From Pandoraea norimbergensis (GTDB taxonomy: Bacteria > Pseudomonadota > Gammaproteobacteria > Burkholderiales > Burkholderiaceae): a DNA stretch of 64,000 nt. The notes under the pieces were generated by a model. It made no database searches. It worked only from the letters and a program-made list of their open reading frames with translations, and was not told where the DNA came from. A program made the translations under genes and the position numbers. Below, piece after piece: positions 8,473 to 16,625 of the stretch (the first letter of the stretch is position 1; every line of letters begins with the position of its first letter). The stretch covers positions 4,216,001 through 4,280,000 of the forward strand of contig NZ_CP013480.3 in assembly GCF_001465545.3 (NCBI RefSeq), in the 5' to 3' direction.

Positions 8473-9269
8473 GTGACGTGAGCCAGAGGAGTGATCCCGC
8501 ACGCACCCCGGGCAGCAAATCGCCCGGGCCGATCATCGAACTCGATGGCGTGAGCAAGTGGTTCGGGCAGTTTCAGGTGCTCACGGATATCGATCTGCGC
8601 GTCGCGCCGGGGGAGCGCATTGTCATTTGCGGGCCGTCGGGCTCCGGCAAATCGACGCTCATTCGTTGCATCAACCGGCTGGAGCCGGTACAGCGCGGGC
8701 GCATCGTTGTCGATGGCATCGACCTCACGGCTGGTGGCGCCAATGTGGCCTCCGTGCGGCAGGAAGTCGGCATGGTATTCCAGCAATTCAATCTCTTCCC
8801 GCATCTGACGATTTTGCAGAATTGCACGCTGGCACCGATGCGCTCGCGCAAGCTCTCGCGCGCCGATGCGGAGGCGCTCGCCATGCAATACCTCACGCGC
8901 GTGCGCATCCCGGAACAGGCGCACAAGTATCCGAGCCAGTTGTCAGGCGGGCAGCAGCAGCGCGTCGCCATCGCTCGTGCGCTGTGCATGACGCCGCGCA
9001 TCATGCTGTTCGACGAACCGACGTCCGCGCTCGATCCCGAGATGGTCAAGGAAGTGCTCGACACGATGATCGGCTTGGCCGAAGACGGCATGACGATGCT
9101 GTGCGTGACTCACGAGATGGGGTTCGCGCGCCGTGTGGCCGATCGCGTCATCTTCATGGCCGACGGCAAGATCGTCGAGCAAGCGCCGCCCGCGCAGTTC
9201 TTCGATGCCCCGCAACACGAGAAGACCCGCAACTTCCTCGGACAGTTGTTGAGTCATCCGGGACAGTAA
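8469..9269 (+). CDS. Polar amino acid ABC transporter ATP-binding protein
   Basis: This 266-residue GlnQ/HisP-type ATPase energises the system. It shows Walker A GPSGSGKST, the Q-loop VFQQFNLFPH, the signature LSGGQQQRVAIARAL, Walker B IMLFDEPTSALDPE and the switch His in CVTHEMGFAR. The start at 8469 overlaps the binding-protein stop as ATGA, indicating translational coupling. It closes the four-gene operon. Confidence 0.95.
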   Translation: MSDVSQRSDPARTPGSKSPGPIIELDGVSKWFGQFQVLTDIDLRVAPGERIVICGPSGSGKSTLIRCINRLEPVQRGRIVVDGIDLTAGGANVASVRQEVGMVFQQFNLFPHLTILQNCTLAPMRSRKLSRADAEALAMQYLTRVRIPEQAHKYPSQLSGGQQQRVAIARALCMTPRIMLFDEPTSALDPEMVKEVLDTMIGLAEDGMTMLCVTHEMGFARRVADRVIFMADGKIVEQAPPAQFFDAPQHEKTRNFLGQLLSHPGQ

Positions 9270-9304
9270 CCTTCGCGACGAGGCTGTCGGCTCGACAGCC
9301 CTCC

Positions 9305-9340
9305 CCCGCTGACTCTCCCGCTGACTCCCCCCGCTGACTC
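9305..9340 (+). repeat. Short direct repeats CCCGCTGACTC x3
   Basis: Three copies of the 11-mer CCCGCTGACTC lie at 9305-9315, 9317-9327 and 9330-9340 in the gap after the ATPase gene. Spacing of one to two bases marks them as a small tandem repeat, probably slippage-derived; no function is evident. Confidence 0.75.
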
Positions 9341-9529
9341 ACCCTCGCCCTTCCCTACACCGTCGCTCAATCCCGCATTGACGACGACGCATCCGTGCAC
9401 CCCGACGCCCGCGTCACACCCCCGCCGAATTCCCCTAACCAAGCCAGGGTCATTCCACAAAAAACTTGGTTTAGATGCAATTTAGATATATCGTAAACAC
9501 GTCTTAACTACATCTGAAGGGGTCGCATC

Positions 9530-10189
9530 ATGCGTGGATCACGAGGCGATTTCATGGGCCGAGGCCCGCTGGGCCTGGATAGCATGGATTTTGACGAGCG
9601 CCGCGGCGAGCGTCATGGCCGTCGCGCAAGCGGCGAAGCGATGGGCGAAGGTTTCGGCGAAGGCCGCCGGGGCCGGGGGGATGGCGAGGGCCGCGGCGAA
9701 CGCGGTGGCCGGGGCGGACGCGGCGGTGGCCGGCTCTTCAGCCACGGCGGGCTGCGCATGGTGCTGCTGCACCTGATCGCACAACAACCGCGCCACGGCT
9801 ACGAACTCATCAAGGCCATCGAAGAAAGCGTGAACGGGACCTACAGCCCGAGCGCTGGCGTGGTGTATCCGACGCTCACGCTGCTCGACGAGATGGGTTA
9901 CATCCGTGTGCAGGAAGGCACGGGCGAAAGTCAGCGCAAATCGTACGAAATCACCGACGCCGGGCGTGAATATCTGGCCGAGAACGAAGCCGCCGTTACC
10001 GAGCTGCTCGCGCGGCTGGCCACGCGCCGCGAGCGTTCGGAAGACATGCCGCCGCAAGTCCAGCGCGCGCTGCACAACTTCAAATATGCGGTTCACTTGC
10101 GTCTGGGCGGCGAGCCGCTCTCGACCGAGCAAGCCAACGCGTTCGCCGCGATTCTCGACGCGGCCGCACAACAACTGGAGCGACTTTGA
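9530..10189 (+). CDS. PadR-family repressor with Gly/Arg-rich N-terminus (NfeR/YqjI-like)
   Basis: This 219-residue regulator has a PadR winged helix from about residue 75 (LRMVLLHLIAQQPRHGYELI, then SAGVVYPTLTLLDEMGYI) and a C-terminal dimerisation helix. The first 70 residues are an unstructured Gly/Arg/Asp-rich region with many GR and RGG-like steps. The same layout, a disordered metal-binding N-terminus before a PadR domain, occurs in E. coli YqjI (NfeR), a nickel-responsive repressor of the ferric reductase YqjH. Here the next gene is a YqjH-like protein, overlapping by one base, so the pairing is conserved. The N-terminus is poorer in histidine than YqjI, so the sensed ligand may differ. 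AAGGGG precedes the start. Confidence 0.82.
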   Translation: MRGSRGDFMGRGPLGLDSMDFDERRGERHGRRASGEAMGEGFGEGRRGRGDGEGRGERGGRGGRGGGRLFSHGGLRMVLLHLIAQQPRHGYELIKAIEESVNGTYSPSAGVVYPTLTLLDEMGYIRVQEGTGESQRKSYEITDAGREYLAENEAAVTELLARLATRRERSEDMPPQVQRALHNFKYAVHLRLGGEPLSTEQANAFAAILDAAAQQLERL

Positions 10190-11028
10190 TGCAAGACAAC
10201 GCTGCACTGAACGCCACCCCCGATCGCACGCCGCGCCGCGTGCGCCACGAACTGCGCATGCGCCTGCTGGAAGTGCGCAGCGTGGAATCGATCACGCCGC
10301 ACATGCTGCGCGTGACGCTCGGCGGCAACGATCTTGAAGGATTCACCAGCCCGGGCTTTGACGACCACGTCAAACTCTTCTTCCCGAACCCCGAGACGGG
10401 CGAATTGTCGATGCCGCAGGTCGGCCCGGAAGGTGTCAGCAAGCCCGCCCCCGGCGATGCGCCGCGTCTCATGCGCGACTACACGCCGCGCCGCTTCGAC
10501 GCCGAAACGAAGACGCTGGTCATCGATTTCGCGATGCATGAATCCGGTCCAGCCACACAATGGGCTCGCTCGGCCAAGCCGGGCGACCGTCTCGGTGTCG
10601 GCGGCCCGCGCGGCTCGTTCGTCATTCCGATGAACTTCGACGGCTATGTGTTGATCGGCGACGACACGGCACTGCCGGCCATTTCGCGCCGTCTCGCCGA
10701 GTTGCCGGCCGGTGCGCTCGTTTTCGTTTTTGCGGAAGTCGACAGCCCGGCAGACCGGCTGCGTTTCACGAGCGAAGCCGACGTCGTGGTGGAGTGGATC
10801 TACCGCGAAGGCACGCCCGCAGGCGAAAGCACTGCGCTGATCGACGCACTGAAGGTCGCCACCCTGCCCGCCGGTGATCTGCACGCGTGGGTCGCCGCTG
10901 AATCCGGCGTCGCGAAAACCCTGCGCCAGCATCTGGTCGGCGAGCGCGGGCTCAATCCGAAGTGGGTCAAGGCAGCCGCATACTGGCGTCGCGGTGACGC
11001 CGCCGTGCACGAGAACCTCGACGACTGA
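10189..11028 (+). CDS. Siderophore-interacting protein / ferric-chelate reductase (NfeF/ViuB-like)
   Basis: This 279-residue cytoplasmic flavoprotein belongs to the SIP family, which reduces ferric siderophores with NAD(P)H or ferredoxin. The FAD-binding motif RDYTPRRFD lies near residue 98. GDRLGVGGPRGSF and VLIGDDTALPAISRRL mark the flavin and nucleotide sites, and the C-terminus has the family pattern KAAAYWRRGDAAVHENLDD. The ATG at 10189 overlaps the PadR stop as TGATG, so the repressor and its presumed target are translationally coupled. Confidence 0.9.
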   Translation: MQDNAALNATPDRTPRRVRHELRMRLLEVRSVESITPHMLRVTLGGNDLEGFTSPGFDDHVKLFFPNPETGELSMPQVGPEGVSKPAPGDAPRLMRDYTPRRFDAETKTLVIDFAMHESGPATQWARSAKPGDRLGVGGPRGSFVIPMNFDGYVLIGDDTALPAISRRLAELPAGALVFVFAEVDSPADRLRFTSEADVVVEWIYREGTPAGESTALIDALKVATLPAGDLHAWVAAESGVAKTLRQHLVGERGLNPKWVKAAAYWRRGDAAVHENLDD

Positions 11029-11060
11029 CGTTCGCCGTGTACGCTTTCTACCCTCGTCCG

Positions 11061-11441
11061 ATGCATGAACGTATAGAGCGCATAGAACGTATGGCACCAC
11101 CACTGCTGCCCGACACCTGTCTTTTCGCCGGTCTGCCCGCCCGCCCCGATCCAGCGGCGGCGGAGCAGTTCGATACGCTGATTGCGCGCCCGGGCATGCG
11201 CGTCGAGCGCATTGTCTCCACCGGTCAGGCATCGCCACCGGACTTCTGGTACGACCAGCCGCAACATGAGTGGGTGGTGGTGCTCACCGGCTCGGCCGGA
11301 CTGGCCTTCGCCGATGCCCCGGATCAGACGCTGACGCTGCGTGCGGGCGACGCCGTAACCATTGCCGCGCACCGGCGTCACCGCGTCGAATGGACGGCAC
11401 AGGGCGAAGTCACGGTCTGGCTGGCGATCCACTACAACTGA
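11061..11441 (+). CDS. Cupin-domain protein
   Basis: A small single-domain beta-barrel protein of the cupin fold. The metal-site motif reads about EWVVVLTGSAGLAFAD followed by LRAGDAVTIAAHRRHRVEW, matching cupin motifs 1 and 2. The start is uncertain: GTG 11037, ATG 11061 and ATG 11091 are all in frame and none has a good ribosome site. It follows the SIP gene closely and may be in the same operon. No specific function can be assigned. Confidence 0.75.
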   Translation: MHERIERIERMAPPLLPDTCLFAGLPARPDPAAAEQFDTLIARPGMRVERIVSTGQASPPDFWYDQPQHEWVVVLTGSAGLAFADAPDQTLTLRAGDAVTIAAHRRHRVEWTAQGEVTVWLAIHYN

Positions 11442-11465
11442 GACCGGCACGTCGAGGTGGCCGAC

Positions 11466-11488
11466 GGGGCGCCGGGTGAAGGCGCCCC
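11466..11488 (+). terminator. Hairpin after the cupin gene
   Basis: GGGGCGCC (11466-11473) pairs perfectly with GGCGCCCC (11481-11488) around a seven-base loop. Only a weak T run follows (GTTCTTT), so termination is likely but may be partial. Confidence 0.5.
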
Positions 11489-11633
11489 TCGAAGTTCTTT
11501 GGAGAAATTCCCTGCCGCTTTTCGGAATTGCCTGATGGAAATACCGGGAACAACTTCCGACTATGAAAAAACGCCCGGGGGTGTCGGTTCTCGGCACCCA
11601 GAAGGCGTTTCATCATAAAGGGGGAATACAACA

Positions 11634-11981
11634 ATGGAGCCACACAAACGGCATGACGGGTTCGAGCGTTGGGCCACTGGCGCGACGGGGCGTCAATCAG
11701 GACGGGACGACGCCCGCTGGCGTGTGTTTCGCGCCCCGGAGCAGGCAGATTTTCACGGGTTCGTCGTCTGGTGCTACACCCAAGGCGTGTTTCTCGGGCA
11801 GGAGTTCGACCGCCGCACCGACACCATCACGCACTGCTACGTGCGAAATGGCGCTTGGGCGGTGCAGTTCGACTCTTATAACGAAGCCTGCGAACGCGCC
11901 TTCGACATTCACGCGCCCACGCTCATCCTGTTTGCGCCGGAGCGTAACGGGGGTGTCTTCATTACCAGCACGGAACAGTAG
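11634..11981 (+). CDS. Small protein of unknown function, 115 aa
   Basis: The start at 11634 is preceded by AAGGGGG at 11-12 bases. The product has a charged N-terminus and a compact aromatic core (FHGFVVWCYTQGVFLGQEF, then THCYVRNGAWAVQFDS). There is no signal peptide or membrane segment. I recognise no family. It is flanked by hairpins on both sides and so is probably transcribed alone. Confidence 0.65.
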   Translation: MEPHKRHDGFERWATGATGRQSGRDDARWRVFRAPEQADFHGFVVWCYTQGVFLGQEFDRRTDTITHCYVRNGAWAVQFDSYNEACERAFDIHAPTLILFAPERNGGVFITSTEQ

Positions 11982-12015
11982 CGCCAGTCGGTACGAAAGT
12001 CTCGTGCCCAAACGA

Positions 12016-12052
12016 AAAGGCACCGGTCCGGCAAATGCCGGCCGGTGCCTTT
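12016..12052. terminator. Terminator hairpin between convergent genes
   Basis: AAAGGCACCGG (12016-12026) pairs with CCGGTGCCTTT (12042-12052), with an inner CCGGC/GCCGG stem. A/T runs on both flanks suit bidirectional use between the unknown gene and the SDR gene. Confidence 0.7.
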
Positions 12053-12109
12053 CGACTTTCCGCCCCCGGATGAGCGATCCGCTACCCGGGCTTTACCGTC
12101 TTAACTGTC

Positions 12110-12865
12110 TTAGCTGTAATTGCGGATGTCGTCGATCTCGGTCTGACCGAAATCGTCGCGCTCGGCATAGGCAAGAATGCGCCGCGCCACGTCGTCCGGC
12201 GTAGACAGCTTGCCGGCGGCCTTCATTTCCTGAAAACGTGCCAACGCCGGGAAGCTCTCGACGCTGCTGCTGCGAATCGTTTCCTGCATGCCGGTATCGA
12301 CCACGCCCGGCGCCATCGACACGGCTTGCACGCCATGTTCGCGATGTTCCGCGTTGACCACACGCGTATACATATCCAGTGCGGCCTTGGTCGCGCAGTA
12401 CACGCCCCAACCGGCGTTCGGATTGCGCCCCGCACCGGAAGAGATGTTCACGATCTGGCGACGGGCGCTCAGGCCCTGCGTGGCGGCGAGAAAGCGAGCG
12501 GTCAGCACCATCACGGCCGTCACGTTGAGTGTGAAAGCGGCGCCAATGGCCGCAACGTCCGTCAGGGCCGCCGTATTTGCCACCGGGTTGACCGTCCCGG
12601 CGTTGTTGATCAGCAGATAACGCGACGCGTCGCGCGGGAGCGACGCAAAAATGCGCTCGGCCACACTCGCAGCGGCCTCGGCATCCGACAGGTCGACCGG
12701 CACCTGTTCAAGGGTGACGCCCTGCTCACGGGCGAGGGCGGCAAGATCGCCGTCCGTGCGACGTGCCAGCGTGACGAGATGCGTGCCGGGAGCCAGCAGA
12801 CCCCGGGCGAGCGAAGCGCCGAGGCCGCGCGAGGCACCGGTAAGAATGGCAATCGTTTGGGACAT
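12110..12865 (-). CDS. Short-chain dehydrogenase/reductase, sepiapterin-reductase-like
   Basis: This 251-residue NAD(P)-dependent oxidoreductase of the classical SDR family has the cofactor motif TGASRGLG near residue 9, NNAG in the middle and the catalytic Ser/Tyr/Lys in NISSGAG and YCATK. It most resembles the YueD/sepiapterin-reductase branch (VVNAEHREHGVQAVSMAPGVVDTGMQ). I start at MSQTIAIL (12865); an upstream ATG at 12916 would add a poorly supported extension. No ribosome site is obvious for either. Substrate unknown. Confidence 0.82.
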   Translation of the reverse strand: MSQTIAILTGASRGLGASLARGLLAPGTHLVTLARRTDGDLAALAREQGVTLEQVPVDLSDAEAAASVAERIFASLPRDASRYLLINNAGTVNPVANTAALTDVAAIGAAFTLNVTAVMVLTARFLAATQGLSARRQIVNISSGAGRNPNAGWGVYCATKAALDMYTRVVNAEHREHGVQAVSMAPGVVDTGMQETIRSSSVESFPALARFQEMKAAGKLSTPDDVARRILAYAERDDFGQTEIDDIRNYS

Positions 12866-13265
12866 GTGGAGAAAGCGGTCGGATAACACCGCGAAAATGA
12901 CCAACGGGATCGCCATTATCCGCGTAACGGCAACGCACCGCTATCCCGAACTCAAGTCGTTTTATCCCACGAAAAATAACGAATTGCGGCGTTTTTTGCC
13001 ATTCTGCGTCGGATTGCGGCGGCATTCTCCCGCGCAGTGCGTCAAAACGACGCGTCGACTGTGTGCGAAAGCGAAACAGACTATTGCAGAATATAATCGC
13101 GAATTCGCCGCGCTTATAACCTAAGGTGTTAAGCAAGGCATCCGGCACCAATCGCACGCGACAATACGTCTCATTTCACGCGCGTCAATGTCCGTGAGCG
13201 CCAACGTTGTCGCGCGTTGTCACAGTTAATACAGGCGTTTCAGGTGCACTGCACATGACCGCCTT
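12866..13265. other. Divergent intergenic region before the phosphonate operon
   Basis: This gap of about 400 bases separates the SDR gene from the phosphonate operon. It contains a perfect -10-like TATAAT at 13092-13097 reading toward the operon, without a clear -35, and a second AT-rich TATATATT at 13271-13278 just after the first possible start codon. No gene is supported. Confidence 0.45.
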
Positions 13266-14822
13266 ATGGGTATATATTCCCCCCTCATGGAAACGATACC
13301 GAAACTCATTTCGGCGCCTTCTGCTGCGCCCGCCACAAGCAAAACTGCACGCCCGGTACCGCCGCGTCCGCGTCAATACGACGCCCGGCTCGCCCGCTGG
13401 ATGGTCACGCCGCTCGTCAATACGCGCGTCAGTCCGAACCATCTGACCACCCTGCGTCTGATCGTCGGGCTGGCCTGCGCGTGGGCGTTCGCCAAGGGCG
13501 GCTATGCGATGGCCAACCTCGGCGCGGTGCTGCTCGTGCTGTCGAACTTCATCGATCACACCGATGGCGAACTCGCGCGCGTGAGCGGCAAGACGAGCCG
13601 TTTCGGCCATCTGTATGACCTCGGGTCGGATGCGTTCGTGACCGTGCTGCTCTTTGGCGGCATCGGCATGGGTGTCGAAGCGATGGCGCCCGGCAGCCTG
13701 CCGGTGTCTGCGTCGGTGCTCGGCTGGATGGCCGGCGTTGCCGTCGCGCTGATCTTCTTCCTGCGCATGCGCATCGAAGACCGCGTGGGCAAGGCCGGTA
13801 CCAAGCAAGCCTCGGTCGGCGGCTTCGAGACAGAAGACGTGCTGTATCTGATGCCACTCGTCACGCTGTTCGACGGCACGCGCGGTTTTCTGATCGCTGC
13901 CGCCATTGGCGCACCGCTGTTCGCCTTGCTGGTCGTGGCCGATTACGTGCGCGTGATGCGCCGTCCGTTGCCCGCGCAGGCCCAGACAAACAACAACACG
14001 AACACCACCACCGACATGACCGATACGACGGCCGCGAGCGCTGCTGCCCTTGCCCCTTCGACCGTGGCCCCGCTAGCCCCGGCCGCCTTTGCCGCCGACG
14101 CGGAAATCGAGCGTGCGATGGACGCCATCGACTTCGACGCGGTCACGTCCGAGTTCAAGTCGCAGGACGCGTTCATCTATCTCGAAAAGTTTTTGCCGCG
14201 CACGGTCACCGATCAGTTGATCGCCGCTGCGCGCGCGGTCACGCCGAACGTGAACCGCAACTATCTGCCCGGACACAAGCAGGGTGGCAGCGTCAGCCGT
14301 CACACGCTCGACGAGCTTGCTCCGTTCGTGGCCGAGTTGTATCGCTCGCCTGCCCTGATGCGTTTTCTCGAGCGTCTGGCCGGCGAAAAACTGCTGCCGT
14401 CGCCGAAAGAAGACCCGCACGCGTACGCGCTGTACTACTACACGCGTCCGGGCGATCACATCGGCTGGCACTATGACACCTCCTACTACAAAGGCCGCCG
14501 TTATACGCTGCTGCTTGGCGTGGTGGACCAATCGAGCTGCAAGCTCGAGTACCGACTTCACACGCGCAATTCGGGCGCGCCGCAAGTCGATGGCGCCGTG
14601 GCTTATCCGCCGGGCGCGCTGGTGTTCTTCGACGGGGACAAACTGCATCACCGGATCACGCCGCTCGGCGACAACGAGGAGCGCATCTCGCTCACGTTCG
14701 AGTATGTGACCGACCCGCGCATGGGCACTTGGCAGCGCTTCATATCGAATATGAAGGACGCCATCGCTTACTTCGGTTTCCGGCAAGTGTTTCGTCAGGT
14801 ATTGCAACGGACGAAGCGCTAA
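13266..14822 (+). CDS. CDP-alcohol phosphatidyltransferase fused to a 2OG-Fe(II) oxygenase
   Basis: This two-domain protein has about 518 residues. Residues about 30-240 are a membrane CDP-alcohol phosphatidyltransferase with the complete motif D97-x2-D100-G-x2-A-R-x8-G114-x3-D118-x3-D122. After an Asn/Thr/Ala/Pro linker (about 238-285) comes a soluble prolyl-hydroxylase-like 2-oxoglutarate/Fe(II) domain. It contains H402-x-D404 (GWHYDTSYYKG), a distal His at 461 or 462 (DKLHHRITP) and the arginine of EERISLTFEY, so the iron and 2OG ligands look intact. It heads the AEP operon, which suggests it transfers a CDP-activated phosphonate to a lipid acceptor and that the second domain oxidises the product. 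The start may instead be ATG 13287; neither has a ribosome site. Confidence 0.85.
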   Translation: MGIYSPLMETIPKLISAPSAAPATSKTARPVPPRPRQYDARLARWMVTPLVNTRVSPNHLTTLRLIVGLACAWAFAKGGYAMANLGAVLLVLSNFIDHTDGELARVSGKTSRFGHLYDLGSDAFVTVLLFGGIGMGVEAMAPGSLPVSASVLGWMAGVAVALIFFLRMRIEDRVGKAGTKQASVGGFETEDVLYLMPLVTLFDGTRGFLIAAAIGAPLFALLVVADYVRVMRRPLPAQAQTNNNTNTTTDMTDTTAASAAALAPSTVAPLAPAAFAADAEIERAMDAIDFDAVTSEFKSQDAFIYLEKFLPRTVTDQLIAAARAVTPNVNRNYLPGHKQGGSVSRHTLDELAPFVAELYRSPALMRFLERLAGEKLLPSPKEDPHAYALYYYTRPGDHIGWHYDTSYYKGRRYTLLLGVVDQSSCKLEYRLHTRNSGAPQVDGAVAYPPGALVFFDGDKLHHRITPLGDNEERISLTFEYVTDPRMGTWQRFISNMKDAIAYFGFRQVFRQVLQRTKR

Positions 14823-15845
14823 ATGAACCGGACTGCCATCGTATCTCTGACCCTCGGTATTGCCCTGTTCGTCGCCCTGCTCATCTGGCAGGGTACGGGC
14901 TCGGTGATGTCTACGCTGGCCATGGCCGGCTGGGGGCTGCTGCCCATCGCCGCGTTCCACATCGTGCCGCTGGTGCTCGATGCCGCCGCCATTCAGGTGC
15001 TGGTCACGAAATCGTGCTCGCTGCGCCGCGCGGTCCTCACGCGCTGGGTCGGCGAGTCGGTCAACAGCCTGCTGCCGGCCGGTCAGATCGGTGGTCCGAT
15101 TGCGATGGTGCGTCAGATGAAGCAAAGCGGGATGGCCGGGCGCGAAGCCGCCGCCGCCATTACCGTGAGCACCACCTTGCAGGCCGTCGCGCAGATCGTC
15201 TTCGCGCTGCTCGGTCTGACCGTCTTCGGCATCAGTGCCACGCATGACAGCAATGGCGGCCTGTGGGTGCCGATGCTGCTCGCCACGGCCCTGATCTCGG
15301 CCCTGCTCTACGCGTTCTACATCGCGCAGCGTCGCGGCATCTTCGGCTGGGCGTTTCGCATGCTCTCCAAAATGTCGTCCAAGCGCGACTGGTCGTCCCT
15401 GCTCGACCGGGCCGACGCCGTCGACGAAATCGTGCAGCGCATGTACGGCCAGCGCCGTCAGGTGCTGGCGAGCTTCGCACTCAGTCTGGTGGGCTGGATC
15501 GTGGGCACGGCCGAAGTCTGGCTGATCCTGCAATTCATCGGCCATCCGGTGAGCTGGGTCGACGCCATGTTGCTCGAAAGCCTCGGGCAGGCGATTCGTG
15601 GTGCCGCGTTCTTCGTGCCGGGCTCGCTCGGCGTACAGGAAGGCGGCTATCTGCTGCTCGCACCGCTCGTGGGTCTGCCGGCCGATGCCGCGCTGGCCCT
15701 GTCTCTGGCCAAACGTACGCGCGAGTTGTTGCTCGGCGTACCAGGCCTCGTCTATCTGCATTTCTCCGAACGTGGCTGGCGCCGCCGGCGCGCCTCGCAA
15801 CAAGGCGTGTCGCTGCCCACGGCCACGGATACTGCACCGCTCTAA
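14823..15845 (+). CDS. Lysylphosphatidylglycerol-synthase-TM-like membrane protein (possible lipid flippase)
   Basis: This 340-residue polytopic protein of the UPF0104/AglD-type family has about eight helices. Typical pieces include NSLLPAGQIGGPIAMVRQMKQ and AIRGAAFFVPGSLGVQEGGY, the latter diagnostic of the family. Relatives act in lipid-linked head-group synthesis or flipping. The ATG follows the previous stop directly (TAAATG). In this operon it probably moves or presents the finished phosphonolipid. Confidence 0.82.
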   Translation: MNRTAIVSLTLGIALFVALLIWQGTGSVMSTLAMAGWGLLPIAAFHIVPLVLDAAAIQVLVTKSCSLRRAVLTRWVGESVNSLLPAGQIGGPIAMVRQMKQSGMAGREAAAAITVSTTLQAVAQIVFALLGLTVFGISATHDSNGGLWVPMLLATALISALLYAFYIAQRRGIFGWAFRMLSKMSSKRDWSSLLDRADAVDEIVQRMYGQRRQVLASFALSLVGWIVGTAEVWLILQFIGHPVSWVDAMLLESLGQAIRGAAFFVPGSLGVQEGGYLLLAPLVGLPADAALALSLAKRTRELLLGVPGLVYLHFSERGWRRRRASQQGVSLPTATDTAPL

Positions 15846-15860
15846 AGAAGGATACCGACC

Positions 15861-16625
15861 ATGCGGGCCATCATTCTCGCAGCAGGCATGGGCCTGCGTT
15901 TGCTCCAGCCCGAAGACAAGCAGTCGCCCAAGTGCCTGCTCAAGTTCGACGGCATGTCGCTACTCGAGCGCCATCTGCGTATGCTCGCAGCGGTCGGCAT
16001 CACCGACGTGGTGCTGGCGCTCGGCTTTCACCACGAACAGGTGAGCGAAGAACTCGATCGCCTGAACTGGACCCCGCGTCCGCAGATTTGCCTGAACCCC
16101 GACTACCAGCTCGGCAGCGTGCTCACGCTGCACACGGCCGCCGCGGCAATGACTGCCGGTGGCGACGTGCTCGTGATGGACGCGGACGTGCTCTACGATC
16201 AACGCATCTTCAATGCGCTGGTGGCGGGCAAGACGGCCAACCGTCTGCTCATCGACCGCGATTTCGAAGTGGGCGACGAGCCGGTCAAACTGTGCCTGCG
16301 CGACGGCGTACCGGTCGAACTGCGCAAGCAGGTCATGGTCGGCCTCGAATACGACACCGTGGGCGAGTCGGTCGGCTTCTTCCGTTTCAACGAAGCCACG
16401 GCCACGCGTCTGGCAGAAATCACGCGCGATTACGTCGAATCGGGCCGCGCCAAGATGCCGCACGAAGAAGCTGTGCGCGATCTGCTGCTTGAGCGCGGTG
16501 CGCAATTCGAAACCGCCGATGTCACGGGTTTCCCGTGGATCGAGATTGACTACCCTGAAGATGTGAAGCGCGCCGCCGACCAGGTGCTGCCGCAACTCGA
16601 ACCGCTCACGATGGTGTCCGAATGA
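15861..16625 (+). CDS. Nucleotidyltransferase, candidate phosphonate cytidylyltransferase (PntC/LicC-like)
   Basis: This 254-residue sugar-nucleotidyltransferase-fold protein begins [13 protein letters not shown] and has [10 protein letters not shown], the standard nucleotide signature of LicC/PntC enzymes, plus VMDADVLYD, a metal-binding acidic site. AAGGA precedes the start. Its place between the lipid-transfer gene and pepM suggests that it charges 2-aminoethylphosphonate with CTP to give CMP-AEP, the donor required by the phosphatidyltransferase. It overlaps pepM by four bases (ATGA). A sugar-phosphate substrate is the alternative. Confidence 0.78.
   Translation: MRAIILAAGMGLRLLQPEDKQSPKCLLKFDGMSLLERHLRMLAAVGITDVVLALGFHHEQVSEELDRLNWTPRPQICLNPDYQLGSVLTLHTAAAAMTAGGDVLVMDADVLYDQRIFNALVAGKTANRLLIDRDFEVGDEPVKLCLRDGVPVELRKQVMVGLEYDTVGESVGFFRFNEATATRLAEITRDYVESGRAKMPHEEAVRDLLLERGAQFETADVTGFPWIEIDYPEDVKRAADQVLPQLEPLTMVSE

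Noticed and set aside
9305..9340. Tandem 11-base repeats as a possible CRISPR array
   Set aside because: The units are separated by one or two bases, with no spacers and no cas genes.
13269..13285. TATATATTCCCCCC before the phosphatidyltransferase resembles GGTATATTCCCCCC before the TRIC-type gene (55560-55574)
   Set aside because: Probably coincidence of a -10-like TATATT followed by a C run; no further similarity in the flanks.
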